Positions 16,987-24,949 of a stretch of DNA of 64,000 nucleotides are shown here, piece after piece. The translations under genes and the position numbers were made by a program. The notes beneath the pieces are model-generated. The model was not told the DNA's origin. It ran no database searches and worked only from the letters and a program-made list of their open reading frames with translations. The DNA is from an uncultured Hymenobacter sp. (GTDB lineage: Bacteria > Bacteroidota > Bacteroidia > Cytophagales > Hymenobacteraceae): NCBI GenBank assembly GCA_913776615.1, contig CAJYPK010000025.1, forward strand, positions 1-64,000, read 5' to 3'. Positions within the stretch are counted from its first letter, which is position 1, and each line of letters begins with the position of its first letter.

Positions 16987-17886
16987 TCAGCTGCGCGGGT
17001 GAAACTCGGTGATGACCTGGCGCAGGTAGTCGCGGTCGAGGTGGGTGTAGATTTCGGTGGTCGTGATGCTGGCGTGGCCCAGCATTTCCTGCACGGCGCG
17101 CAGGTCGGCGCCGCCTTCGAGCAGGTGGGTGGCGAAGGAGTGGCGAAGGGTGTGCGGGCTGATGGTTTGGCGCAGGCCCGCCAGCTCAGCCAGCTTCTTG
17201 ATGGTGGTGAAAACCGTGATGCGCGACAGCGGCCGACCGCGCATGCTCAGAAACACCAGGTCTTCGCAGCCGGGCTGCACGGTGAGGTGCTGGCGCACGC
17301 CGCCCAGGTAGAAGTGCAGGTGCTTCACGGCTTCGCGCCCGATGGGCACCAGCCGCTCCTTGTTGCCCTTGCCCAGCACCCGCATAAAGCCCTGCTCGAA
17401 GTAGAGATTCGACAGCTTCAGGTCGCACAGCTCGCTTACCCGCAGGCCCGAGGAGTAGAGCACTTCTAGCAGGGCGCGGCTGCGCAGGCCCTCGCTCGTG
17501 CTGAGGTCGATGGCAGCCAGCAGGTTTTCGACGTCGGGGTACGAGAGTGTATCGGGCAGGTGGCGGCCGGCCTTGGGCGACTCCAGCGTATCGGTGGGGT
17601 CGATTTTGAGCAGGTCTTCCATGACGAGAAACTCGTAGAAAGCCTTGATGCCCGACAGCGTACGTGCCTGCGAAGTGCTCGACAGCCCCAGCTCGGTGAG
17701 TGCGGCCAGGAAGTCGCGCAGCAGCCGCGTCGTTACTTGCAGCGGGCCGGCTTTGAGACGCTCCAGCTCCAGCCACTGGTGCAGCTTGCGCACGTCGCGG
17801 ATGTACGCCTCCACCGAGTTGGGCGACAGCGACTTTTCGAGGCGCAGGTACCCGTCGAACTGCTTAATTGCTTGCGGCCAAGTCAA
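16987..17886 (-). CDS. xerD: Tyrosine recombinase XerD
   Basis: XerD resolves chromosome dimers at dif, with its partner XerC and FtsK. The 299-residue product has the SAM-like N-terminal core-binding domain (about 1-90) and a catalytic domain with all residues in place: R149 in [10 protein letters not shown]173 in [11 protein letters not shown]245-x2-R248 in [11 protein letters not shown]271 and nucleophile Y280 in [10 protein letters not shown]. Length and motif spacing are those of XerC/XerD rather than of an integron or phage integrase. XerD is preferred to XerC from overall motif style and not from context. Confidence 0.93.
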   Translation of the reverse strand: MTWPQAIKQFDGYLRLEKSLSPNSVEAYIRDVRKLHQWLELERLKAGPLQVTTRLLRDFLAALTELGLSSTSQARTLSGIKAFYEFLVMEDLLKIDPTDTLESPKAGRHLPDTLSYPDVENLLAAIDLSTSEGLRSRALLEVLYSSGLRVSELCDLKLSNLYFEQGFMRVLGKGNKERLVPIGREAVKHLHFYLGGVRQHLTVQPGCEDLVFLSMRGRPLSRITVFTTIKKLAELAGLRQTISPHTLRHSFATHLLEGGADLRAVQEMLGHASITTTEIYTHLDRDYLRQVITEFHPRS

Positions 17887-17889
17887 GGT

Positions 17890-18317
17890 GAGTTATGAAT
17901 TATGAGTTAGAAGTTATGAGTTATTTGCAGAATGAAAGAAAGTATTATTCGGCAGAAGTCTTACGCGTTTGCGTCGCGCATTATTAAGGCGTATAAGTAC
18001 CTGGTGGCGGAGCAGCGCGAATTTGTGCTTTCTAAACAACTCTTGCGGAGCGGCACTTCTATCGGCGCTAATGTGGAAGAGGCACTCGCGGCCAGCTCCA
18101 CCGCCGATTTTGTCAACAAACTTAATATTGCCGCCAAGGAAGCCCGCGAAACGTCGTACTGGCTACGCCTGCTGCACGACAACGACTTTCTGCCAGCCGC
18201 GGCTTTCACCTCCATCCACGCCCACAATCTGGAAATTATCAAAATCATTTCCAGCATCCTCATTACGACCAAAAGCAACCTCAAAACTCATAATTTATAA
18301 CTTCTAACTCATCACTC
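17890..18317. repeat. Inverted AT-rich repeats flanking the S23 gene
   Basis: Left unit at 17890-17922 (GAGTTATGAATTATGAGTTA...) and right unit at 18285-18317 (AACTCATAATTTATAACTTC...) belong to the same AT-rich family as the repeats at 7068, 16833, 42806 and 49603, in inverted orientation. Here the space between them holds a complete S23 four-helix gene whose last codons and stop lie inside the right unit. The arms match only partly and with an offset. Confidence 0.8.
17932..18300 (+). CDS. S23 four-helix bundle protein
   Basis: A 122-residue protein of the 23S-rRNA intervening-sequence (S23/IVP, PF05635) family: IIRQKSYAFASRIIKAYKYL, LSKQLLRSGTSIGANVEEAL, KLNIAAKEARETSYWLRLL and a C-terminal helix, forming four helices that assemble as a pentamer in known structures. 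Its biochemical role is unknown; some copies sit inside 23S rRNA intervening sequences, others, like this one, are free-standing. It lies wholly between inverted AT-rich repeats and its end (KTHNL) is encoded by the right repeat, hinting that gene and repeats move together. Confidence 0.9.
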   Translation: MKESIIRQKSYAFASRIIKAYKYLVAEQREFVLSKQLLRSGTSIGANVEEALAASSTADFVNKLNIAAKEARETSYWLRLLHDNDFLPAAAFTSIHAHNLEIIKIISSILITTKSNLKTHNL

Positions 18318-18321
18318 AACC

Positions 18322-18804
18322 TTGAACATTCTCCTTCTCAACGGCCCCAACCTCAACCTGCTGGGCCGCCGCGAGCCGCACATTTACGGCACGCGCTCAT
18401 TCGATGATTTTTTGCCCGAGCTGCGAGCTGATTTTCCCGACCTCACGCTCACCTCTTTCCAAAGCAACCACGAAGGGGCGCTGCTCGACCGCCTGCACGC
18501 GGCGGCCGGCTGGGGCCCGGCCGGCTCCGAAGAAGCCAGCCAGGCCGTGGTGCTGAATGCGGGCGGCTTCACCCACACCAGCGTGGCGCTGGGCGACGCC
18601 GTGGCTGCCGTAGCCGGGGCGGGCCTGCCCGTCATCGAAGTGCATCTGAGCAACCTGGCGGGCCGCGAAGACTTTCGCCACAAGAGCTTTATCGGCAAGC
18701 ATTGCGTGGGTAGCATCGCGGGCTTTGGTCTGGAAAGCTACCGACTGGCGTTGCACTACCTGCTTAGCCAGCGGCCCCGGCCGGTGGGGTTTGGGCGGCG
18801 GTAG
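18322..18804 (+). CDS. aroQ: 3-dehydroquinate dehydratase, type II
   Basis: AroQ converts 3-dehydroquinate to 3-dehydroshikimate in the shikimate pathway. The 160-residue sequence has NGPNLNLLGRREP (7-19) with catalytic Y22, NAGGFTHTSVALGDA (79-93) and the EVHLSN motif (106-111). A Gly/Pro-rich insertion at about 62-74 is unusual but lies in a surface loop. The best start is a TTG at 18322 giving (M)NILLLNGPN; it lies only 4 nt after the right arm of the S23-flanking repeat, so that insertion forms its whole proximal leader. Confidence 0.93.
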   Translation: MNILLLNGPNLNLLGRREPHIYGTRSFDDFLPELRADFPDLTLTSFQSNHEGALLDRLHAAAGWGPAGSEEASQAVVLNAGGFTHTSVALGDAVAAVAGAGLPVIEVHLSNLAGREDFRHKSFIGKHCVGSIAGFGLESYRLALHYLLSQRPRPVGFGRR

Positions 18805-19122
18805 ATGGAACGGCGCAATGGCCACTGACGGCCAAACCCGCCTTATGATAAAGCTAATTTTTCTCGAATTTTTACAATTATTTCAGCAAGCAATAGGTGG
18901 TCCGCTTACTCGCTACCACGAGTAAGCAATCGCTTACAGCCGCTTCTCAACGGCACCCACAGCTTATATAATAGCTCTGTCCGCAAGCGATTGATAAACT
19001 TATTTTCACCCGATATACGCTACTAAAATAGGTGAACTAAATATTACGCCCGCACATCCAACACCCCCGCCGCAACCGTAGTTTTGTGCAAATTTTTGCT
19101 ATCTACGATTTTTCTGCGCTGC
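18805..19122. other. Intergenic stretch with a small palindrome
   Basis: 318 nt between aroQ and the secreted metzincin gene. It has a hairpin CTTACTCG-CTACCA-CGAGTAAG at about 18903-18925, AT-rich DNA beyond 18960 and a likely promoter at 19079. A 26-codon frame from 18845 is too short and featureless to call. Confidence 0.6.
19079..19086 (+). promoter_or_regulatory. Likely -7 element of the metzincin gene
   Basis: TAGTTTTG matches the Bacteroidota -7 consensus TAnnTTTG and would start transcription near 19093, 30 nt before the chosen ATG at 19123. No TTG is found at the expected -33 distance. Its position also argues against a TTG start at 19084. Confidence 0.4.
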
Positions 19123-21240
19123 ATGTGCCAACACCTACTTTCTGCAAGAAATAAGCTAGCTGCGCTCGTACTCAGTGCCCTACCGCTGCTCGGGCACGCG
19201 CAAAGCACCTGCCTGCTCGTGCCGGTACCCCTGACTCAACGGAGCCAGCAAGCTCGGCTGGTAGTGGAAGCTCGCGTGGCCAGCCAGCAGGTGGAATCGA
19301 CGGCGGGCGGCCACCTCGTTACGCGCAGCGTGCTGGAGGTTTACAAAGTATTTCGGGGCCGGCTGCCGGCCGGGCCGCTGAGCTTCGTGACGCCGGGCGG
19401 TACGCTGGGCCTGCGGCGCGAAGACGTAAGCAGTACGCTCAGCGTACAGGCCGGCCAGCAGGGACTCTTTTTTCTGGAGGCCGACCCTACCCAGCCTGGT
19501 GAACTACGCGCCTACGCCGGGCCGCAGGGCTTCATTGCCTACGACCTGGCCGACCTGTCGGCCAGCGAGCCCTTCGGCCGCTACGCTAGCATCGAGGGCA
19601 CGCTGTACGACGCCGTGGCGGCGGGCACCGGCACCGCTTACCGCGAGGTAGCAACCAACCGCGGCCTGCGCGGGGCCACGGAGCAGTTTCGGCGCCGGGC
19701 GGCGGCCCGGGCGCTGGCTATCGCGGCCCCTACCATCAGCGACTTTTCGCCCAAGACTACCTTTGCCGGCACCAGCACCATCAATACGAGCAACCCCAAC
19801 GGGGTGCTGACCATCACGGGCACGGGCTTTGGCGACACTCAGGGCAACGGCTACGTGCAGTTTCGCAACGCTGACAACGGCGGGGCTACCTACACGAAAG
19901 CCGTGGCGACCGACTACCTGAGTTGGAGCGATACCCAGATTCAGGTGCGCGTGCCTTCTTACAGCCAAACGGGCAGCCCGGCCGGCACCGGCCTGTTCCA
20001 GGTGGCCGACAACAGCGGCACGCTGGCCACCAGCGCCAGCCCACTCACGGTAACTTACGCGCTGAGCAACGTCAACTCAGACGGTCTCAACTACCGCATT
20101 CGCCTTATCAGCCCCGATGCCAGCGGCGGCTACACCCTGCAATACAGCAGCAGCTTTCCAGACGCAGCCAAGGCTCCCTTTGAGCGGGCCTTGCAGGCCT
20201 GGCGCTCGCAGGCGGGCGTAAACCGTACCGTCAGCTCGACGCCCGCGCCCAACGACGTGACGCAGCTCGACGACGTGAACGTGCTACGCTTCGATCCCAC
20301 CCTCCCCGCCGGGGTGCTGGGCGTCACCTACTCGTACTACTCGGGCTGCGCCGTGAACAGTGGGCCGCTCAACTGGCAGGCCGTGGAAACCGACTACGCT
20401 TACGCGCCGGTACCCGCAGCAAACTACACCTGGAACTTCGCCACCGGCGCGCCCACCAGCCAGCAGTATGATTTTGAGAGCGTGGCCCTGCACGAGCAGG
20501 GCCACGGCGCGCAGCTTACCCACATTATTTCCAGCGTCGGGGTGATGAATTTTGCCCTCCCCAACGGGACTGCCCGCCGGGCGCTCGACGCCGCTACCGA
20601 CCTGGCCGCTGCCCGCAACGTGGTGAACTACAGCACTACCGCTACCTCAACGGAACGGTGCAACGCGGCCCCTTTCCGCGCCTCCGCCACGCCGCTACCG
20701 GTGCAGCTCACGGCCTTCGGGGCGCGCTACCAGGCGGGCCAGGGCACGCTACTGAGCTGGACTACGGCTTCGGAAACGCAGAGCGCCGCCTTCGTGGTGG
20801 AAAGCCAGGACAACCCAGCGGTGGACGACTGGCGGCTGGTGACCCGCGTGGCGGCAGCTGGCACCAGCACCACGCCGCGCCAGTACCAGGCCCACGATAC
20901 CCGCCCGCTGGCCGGCACCCGCTACTACCGTCTGCGCCAACTCGACCTCGACGGCACGGTGGCCTTCTCGCCGGTCGCCAGCGTATCGGCCGTCACCACC
21001 GAGCTAGTGGCCTACCCCAATCCCGCCACCGGCCTCGTGCACCTGAGCGGCCCGCTGGCTCCCGGCACCACGGCCCGCGTCCGCCTGCTCGACGCCACCG
21101 GGCGCTGCTTGGCGCAGATGGCCGGTCCGACTGGTCAAGCTACGTTCGACCTGCCGCTGACGGGCTTGGCTCCCGGCTTCTACCTGCTGGAGTGGAATGG
21201 CGGTACTGGCCCGGCCCGTACTCGCCTGGTGGTGCTCTAG
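19123..21240 (+). CDS. Secreted metzincin-type metalloprotease with type IX secretion tail
   Basis: A 705-residue exported protein. A signal peptide (MCQHLLSARNKLAALVLSAL..., cleaved near GHAQ) leads into a domain of unknown function (about 30-200), an IPT/TIG-like beta domain (about 210-315: ISDFSPKTTFAGT, LTITGTGFGD) and a protease region carrying H457-E458-x2-H461-x5-H467, the metzincin zinc motif, with a Met-turn candidate M475 in SVGVMNF. A FnIII-like segment (about 535-625, LSWTTASETQS) and a C-terminal type IX sorting domain (about 630-705: AYPNPATGLVHL, PGFYLLEW) follow. It is probably secreted or surface-attached; the substrate is unknown. The ATG at 19123 fits the promoter better than TTG 19084. 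Confidence 0.85.
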   Translation: MCQHLLSARNKLAALVLSALPLLGHAQSTCLLVPVPLTQRSQQARLVVEARVASQQVESTAGGHLVTRSVLEVYKVFRGRLPAGPLSFVTPGGTLGLRREDVSSTLSVQAGQQGLFFLEADPTQPGELRAYAGPQGFIAYDLADLSASEPFGRYASIEGTLYDAVAAGTGTAYREVATNRGLRGATEQFRRRAAARALAIAAPTISDFSPKTTFAGTSTINTSNPNGVLTITGTGFGDTQGNGYVQFRNADNGGATYTKAVATDYLSWSDTQIQVRVPSYSQTGSPAGTGLFQVADNSGTLATSASPLTVTYALSNVNSDGLNYRIRLISPDASGGYTLQYSSSFPDAAKAPFERALQAWRSQAGVNRTVSSTPAPNDVTQLDDVNVLRFDPTLPAGVLGVTYSYYSGCAVNSGPLNWQAVETDYAYAPVPAANYTWNFATGAPTSQQYDFESVALHEQGHGAQLTHIISSVGVMNFALPNGTARRALDAATDLAAARNVVNYSTTATSTERCNAAPFRASATPLPVQLTAFGARYQAGQGTLLSWTTASETQSAAFVVESQDNPAVDDWRLVTRVAAAGTSTTPRQYQAHDTRPLAGTRYYRLRQLDLDGTVAFSPVASVSAVTTELVAYPNPATGLVHLSGPLAPGTTARVRLLDATGRCLAQMAGPTGQATFDLPLTGLAPGFYLLEWNGGTGPARTRLVVL

Positions 21241-21255
21241 GCCGTTGACTGGGAC

Positions 21256-21293
21256 GCTGGCGCGAGTTTAGGCGCAGCCGTAACTCGCGCCAG
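21256..21293. repeat. Compact palindrome, GGCGCGAGTTTAG family
   Basis: A near-perfect palindrome (GCTGGCGCGAGTTTA...TAACTCGCGCCAGCG), a minimal version of the repeat found at 1213-1487 and 23161-23365. It follows the metzincin stop by 15 nt and could end its transcription. The remaining sequence to 21427 shows nothing else. Confidence 0.8.
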
Positions 21294-21427
21294 CGTAGCC
21301 AGCAGGCAGTCAGCAGCTAGTTTTTAAGCAATTAGCTACTAGGGCTTAGCCGTTAGCATGCGTGCTGCACAGCGGGCCAGCGGCGGTTAGCTGGTAGTTA
21401 ACCGCTTTTAAAGGCTAATTTCGCCGC

Positions 21428-22531
21428 ATGGCAACCCTCCCGACTTATACCTTCAATCCCGGCCCTGCGGCCGTGTACCCCGAAGTGCGCCAGTACCTGG
21501 CCGACGCTTTTGAGGAAGGCTGGCTGTCGGCACCGCACCGTTCCGAGCGCTTTACCACGCTCGTGCGCCACTGCCTCGACCAAGCCCGCCTCAAGCTTAA
21601 CATTCCGCAAGACTACACCATTCTGTTTACCTCGTCGGCCACCGAGTGCTGGGAAATCCTGGCCCAAAGCCTGACGCCCCGCCGCTCGTTTCACCTCTAC
21701 AACGGGTCGTTTGGACAGAAGTGGTTTGACTACGCCCGCGCCCTGCGCCCTGGCTGCACCGGGCTCAAGTTTGACGTCAACGACGTGCCCGACCCGGCCA
21801 CGCTGCCCTTCGACCCCGAGGAGACCGACCTCGTGTGCCTGACGCAGAACGAAACCAGTACGGCTACCCAGCTGCGCGACCAATTCATTCTCAATACCTT
21901 CAACCGCCTCGGCCCCACGCTGCTGGCCGTCGATGCCACGTCGAGCCTGGGCGGGCTGGCGCTCAAGTTTATCAAGGCCGATATCTGGTACGGCTCGGTG
22001 CAGAAGTGCCTGGGTTTGCCCGCGGGGCTGGGCCTCATGGTGCTGTCGCCCCGCGCCGTGGCCCGCGCCCGCGAGGTGGGCGACCACGCGCACTACAACA
22101 GCTTGAACAACATGCTCAAGCAGATGCTCAACTACCAAACCACGCACACACCCAACGTGCTGGGCATCTATCTGTTGAGCCGCGTGCTGCAAGCCCGCGA
22201 CTCTATCAAAGTCATTGCCCCGCACCTCACCGAGCGCGCCCAGAAGCTCTACGACTACTTCGAGCAGGTGCAGCCGCTGGGCCTGCGCCCGCTCATCGAT
22301 AACCCCGAGGCGCGCTCCACTACCGTCATTGGCCTCCAGGGTCCGGCCGCCCTCATCGAAGAGGTAAAGCGCCGCGCCCGCGAGGAAGCAGGCCTCCAAT
22401 TGGGCTCGGGCTACGGCGACTACAAGACCACGAGCCTGCGCATCGCCAATTTCCCGGCCGTGCCCGACGCGGCGTTTGAGGCCCTAGTGCAGTTTTTTGA
22501 AAAGATGAGAAATGAAGAGGTAGCAAAGTAA
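21428..22531 (+). CDS. Class V aminotransferase, SerC-like
   Basis: A 367-residue PLP-dependent class V enzyme of the phosphoserine-aminotransferase-like group common in Bacteroidota. Visible motifs: TFNPGPAAVYPEV at the start, TSSATECWEIL, an LTQNETSTATQL segment, LAVDATSSLGG, and the PLP lysine in WYGSVQKCLGLPAGLG. The protein is close to SerC in length, but sequence around the lysine (SVQKCLGLPAG rather than SAQKNIGPAG) differs, so I do not assign serC. No serine-pathway genes adjoin it. Confidence 0.85.
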   Translation: MATLPTYTFNPGPAAVYPEVRQYLADAFEEGWLSAPHRSERFTTLVRHCLDQARLKLNIPQDYTILFTSSATECWEILAQSLTPRRSFHLYNGSFGQKWFDYARALRPGCTGLKFDVNDVPDPATLPFDPEETDLVCLTQNETSTATQLRDQFILNTFNRLGPTLLAVDATSSLGGLALKFIKADIWYGSVQKCLGLPAGLGLMVLSPRAVARAREVGDHAHYNSLNNMLKQMLNYQTTHTPNVLGIYLLSRVLQARDSIKVIAPHLTERAQKLYDYFEQVQPLGLRPLIDNPEARSTTVIGLQGPAALIEEVKRRAREEAGLQLGSGYGDYKTTSLRIANFPAVPDAAFEALVQFFEKMRNEEVAK

Positions 22532-22535
22532 GAGA

Positions 22536-22630
22536 GCGGTTGGCCTACCGGGGCCAGCGGTCACTTAGCTGAGTTGAACGCCTTGTTCAAACTCCGTAAG
22601 CCGCGGCTGGCCCCGATGGGCCAACCCTCT
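22536..22630. terminator. Large imperfect hairpin after the aminotransferase gene
   Basis: GGTTGGCCTACCGGGGCCAG near 22538 pairs imperfectly with CTGGCCCCGATGGGCCAACC near 22606, with a nested GAGTTGAACG...TTCAAACTC stem. It has no strong T-run, so its role as a terminator is uncertain. Confidence 0.5.
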
Positions 22631-22674
22631 CCTTTTGCGCCCGCTTGCTTGCATACCCTTTTTACCGAGTTATC

Positions 22675-23130
22675 TTGATTACCCTCTTTACCGATGGCTC
22701 CAGCCGCGGCAACCCCGGCCCCGGCGGCTACGGCACTATTCTGCGCTACGGCCCCCACGAAAAGGAGTTGACCCAGGGCTTCCGCCGCACCACCAACAAC
22801 CGTATGGAGCTGCTGGCCGTGATTGTGGGCCTGGAGGCCGTTACGCGCCCCGAAATTCCCATTCTCGTCGTTTCCGACTCCAAATACGTGGTCGATGCCG
22901 TGGAGAAAAAATGGGTGTTTAGCTGGGCGCAAAAGCCCGACTTCGGCAAAAAGGCCAACGAGGATCTGTGGCGGCGCTTCCTGCGCGTGTACAAGGAGCG
23001 CAAGGTGTCTTTCAAGTGGATTAAAGGCCACGCTGGCCACCCCGAAAACGAGCGCTGCGACGTACTGGCCGTGCAAAGCGCCCTGGGCAAGGGACTGCTG
23101 GTGGATGAGGGGTACGAGGCGCTGGGGTGA
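22675..23130 (+). CDS. rnhA: Ribonuclease HI
   Basis: RNase HI cuts the RNA strand of RNA-DNA hybrids. The 151-residue frame from TTG 22675, (M)ITLFTDGSSRGNPGPGG, has the catalytic set D7, E45 in NNRMELLAV, D68 in VVSDSKYVV and D129 in NERCDVLA, with H122 of the flexible loop. The frame is open 10 codons further upstream to another TTG at 22645, but only the shorter start fits the fold. The central insertion between D68 and KGHAGH includes the basic protrusion of type 1 enzymes. Confidence 0.93.
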   Translation: MITLFTDGSSRGNPGPGGYGTILRYGPHEKELTQGFRRTTNNRMELLAVIVGLEAVTRPEIPILVVSDSKYVVDAVEKKWVFSWAQKPDFGKKANEDLWRRFLRVYKERKVSFKWIKGHAGHPENERCDVLAVQSALGKGLLVDEGYEALG

Positions 23131-23160
23131 GGCTACTTAACCCGCAACTGGCACCTGCAA

Positions 23161-23365
23161 CTGGCGCGAGTTTAGCGCAGCGTAACTCGTGCCTGGCCCT
23201 GACGTGGAGGCTGCGCCTCCACTGCCGCAACGCGGCAGTTCACGGTCGAACCAACGCCCCCTGCGGAATAAGCCATTCTTCACGTACTTGCGGCGTTGCG
23301 GCAGTGGAGGCGCAGCCTCCACGTCAGGGCCAGGCACGAGTTACGCTGCGCTAAACTCGCGCCAG
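23161..23365. repeat. Perfect 73-nt inverted repeat
   Basis: Arms at 23161-23233 and 23293-23365 are exact reverse complements over 73 nt, with a 59-nt loop. Each arm is modular: CTGGCGCGAGTTTAGCGCAG (itself partly palindromic), then GGAGGCTGCGCCTCC, then CACTGCCGCAACGC. The same modules recur, scattered, at 1213-1487. As a transcript it would fold into a very stable cruciform-like hairpin. It sits between rnhA and the trmN6-like gene. Confidence 0.95.
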
Positions 23366-23502
23366 CTTTCTGCGGGGTAGCTGTTGCCTAATACGGCTCC
23401 CGACCGCGCGGTGTGGGGCTGGCGGTGGCAGTAAGCTTTATTTTTCTGCTACCAGCCGTGCTGGCCCGGCTGGCTCCACGCCCCCAATCCCGTTCCGACA
23501 CA

Positions 23503-24240
23503 TTGGCTAACAGCTATTTCCAGTTTCAGCAGTTCCGCATTGAGCAGGGCGACTGCGCCCAGAAGGTGAGCACCGACGCCTGCCTGCTCGGCGCGGCGGC
23601 CGACCTTGCCGGGGCCGGCCGCGTGCTCGACCTGGGCACCGGCACCGGGCTGCTGGCCCTTATGGCAGCCCAGCGCGCCCCAGCGGCGACCATTGAGGCG
23701 ATTGAAATCGACCCGGCCGCCGCCGCCCAGGCAGCCCGCAACGTCGCCGCCAGCCCCTGGGCCAACCGCGTCGCCGTGCGCCCGCTGAGCCTGGCGGCCT
23801 ACGCGGCTACCCAACCGGCCCCGCTCAGCCACATCGTTTGCAATCCCCCGTTTTTTCGGCGCAGCCTGACTTCACCCGACGCGGCGCGGGCTACGGCACG
23901 ACACGAGGGCGCGGGCTCGCTTACGTTTGGCGACATTGTGGCCTTCGCGGCAGCATACCTGACGGCGACCGGCACGCTCACGGTGCTGCTGCCGCCGCCC
24001 GAGATGGCGCAGTTTGCCCAGGAAGCGGCGGCCAACGGGCTGCCCGCGCAGGTGTGCCTGACGGTGCGGCACCAGCCGGGCGGGCGCACTACGCGCGCCA
24101 TCTGGCAGTTTGGGCGAGTAGCGCCGGCAGCGCCAGTCGACCGTGAGCTTTGCATCAAGAACGCCGACGGCCTCGGCTACTCGCCTGGCTTCAACGAATT
24201 GCTGCGCTCCTTTTACCTGGAATTCGCACCCGCTGGCTAG
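23503..24240 (+). CDS. trmN6: TrmN6-like tRNA adenine-N6 methyltransferase
   Basis: A SAM-dependent methyltransferase of the YfiC/TrmN6 family, which methylates adenine 37 of tRNA1(Val). From the proposed TTG at 23503 it is 245 residues: FQFQQFRIEQGDCAQKVSTDA, the SAM loop VLDLGTGTGLLALMAAQR, EIDPAAAAQA and the adenine-specific motif CNPPFF. The frame is open upstream to a GTG at 23413, but those residues form a hydrophobic stretch and then a basic run not expected for this family. The exact tRNA target is inferred from family membership. Confidence 0.85.
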   Translation: MANSYFQFQQFRIEQGDCAQKVSTDACLLGAAADLAGAGRVLDLGTGTGLLALMAAQRAPAATIEAIEIDPAAAAQAARNVAASPWANRVAVRPLSLAAYAATQPAPLSHIVCNPPFFRRSLTSPDAARATARHEGAGSLTFGDIVAFAAAYLTATGTLTVLLPPPEMAQFAQEAAANGLPAQVCLTVRHQPGGRTTRAIWQFGRVAPAAPVDRELCIKNADGLGYSPGFNELLRSFYLEFAPAG

Positions 24241-24938
24241 GGTGTGAGCAAAGCCGTTAGCTGCCCCAGCTTCTCGCCGTGCAGGGCGGCCAGCAGGTCG
24301 GCTTCGAGCGTACCGAAGGCGGCGGCTTCGTAGTGCCGCTGCACCCGGCCGCCCACCAGCACGGTGGCCTCGTCGGCAACCTCGGTGAGGGTGCCCAGCA
24401 AATGCGAAGTAAGCAGGATGCCGGTGCCGCGCTGGCGCAGGCGCCTGAGCATTTCCTTGAGTAGCAGGTTGGCTTCGAGGTCGAGGCCGTTGAAAGGCTC
24501 GTCGAGGATGAGGTAGGCAAAGTCCTGCACGAGCAGGGCCAGCAGGGCCAGCTTTTTCTTCATGCCAGCCGAGTACTCGGTGGCAAACTGGTCGAGGGGT
24601 AGCTCCAGCAGCTCGTTCCAGGGGCGCAGGTCGGGCACGGGGCGGCCCCGTGCTTGCAGGCAGAAGGCCACGTACTCGCGGCCCGTCAGGCGCGGGTAGA
24701 AATAGGGCTCGTAGGGCAGCAGGCCCGTCACCTCGCGCACAAGGCCCGGGCCTTCGTTAACCCGCACCGCGCCCGTGAAGCCACTTTCCAGGCCGTATAG
24801 GCAGTTGATGAGCGTAGTTTTACCGGCACCGTTGGCTCCTACCAAGCCGTGGATGCTGCCCGGCCGCACCGCCAGGCTCACGCCGCGCAGTACCTCGTGG
24901 TGGCCGTAAGCTTTGTGCAAGTCAATAATTTCAAGCAT
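24237..24938 (-). CDS. ABC transporter ATP-binding protein
   Basis: A 233-residue nucleotide-binding subunit: Walker A GANGAGKTT at about 36-44, Q-loop region LLPYEPYFYP, a signature region YSAGMKKKLALLALL and Walker B LILDEPFNGLD, with the switch His in LLTSHLL. The signature reads YSAGMKKK instead of LSGGQ, a variant known among export-type ATPases. It follows the membrane subunit by 11 nt on the same strand, so it is the motor of that transporter. Direction is probably export, substrate unknown. ATG at 24938 gives MLEIIDLHKAYG. Confidence 0.9.
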   Translation of the reverse strand: MLEIIDLHKAYGHHEVLRGVSLAVRPGSIHGLVGANGAGKTTLINCLYGLESGFTGAVRVNEGPGLVREVTGLLPYEPYFYPRLTGREYVAFCLQARGRPVPDLRPWNELLELPLDQFATEYSAGMKKKLALLALLVQDFAYLILDEPFNGLDLEANLLLKEMLRRLRQRGTGILLTSHLLGTLTEVADEATVLVGGRVQRHYEAAAFGTLEADLLAALHGEKLGQLTALLTP

Positions 24939-24949
24939 CGCCTTTCTTG

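Noticed and set aside
23137..23380. Two 60-70-codon frames in opposite directions starting with the same sequence
   Set aside because: They are translations of the two identical arms of the 73-nt inverted repeat, not proteins.
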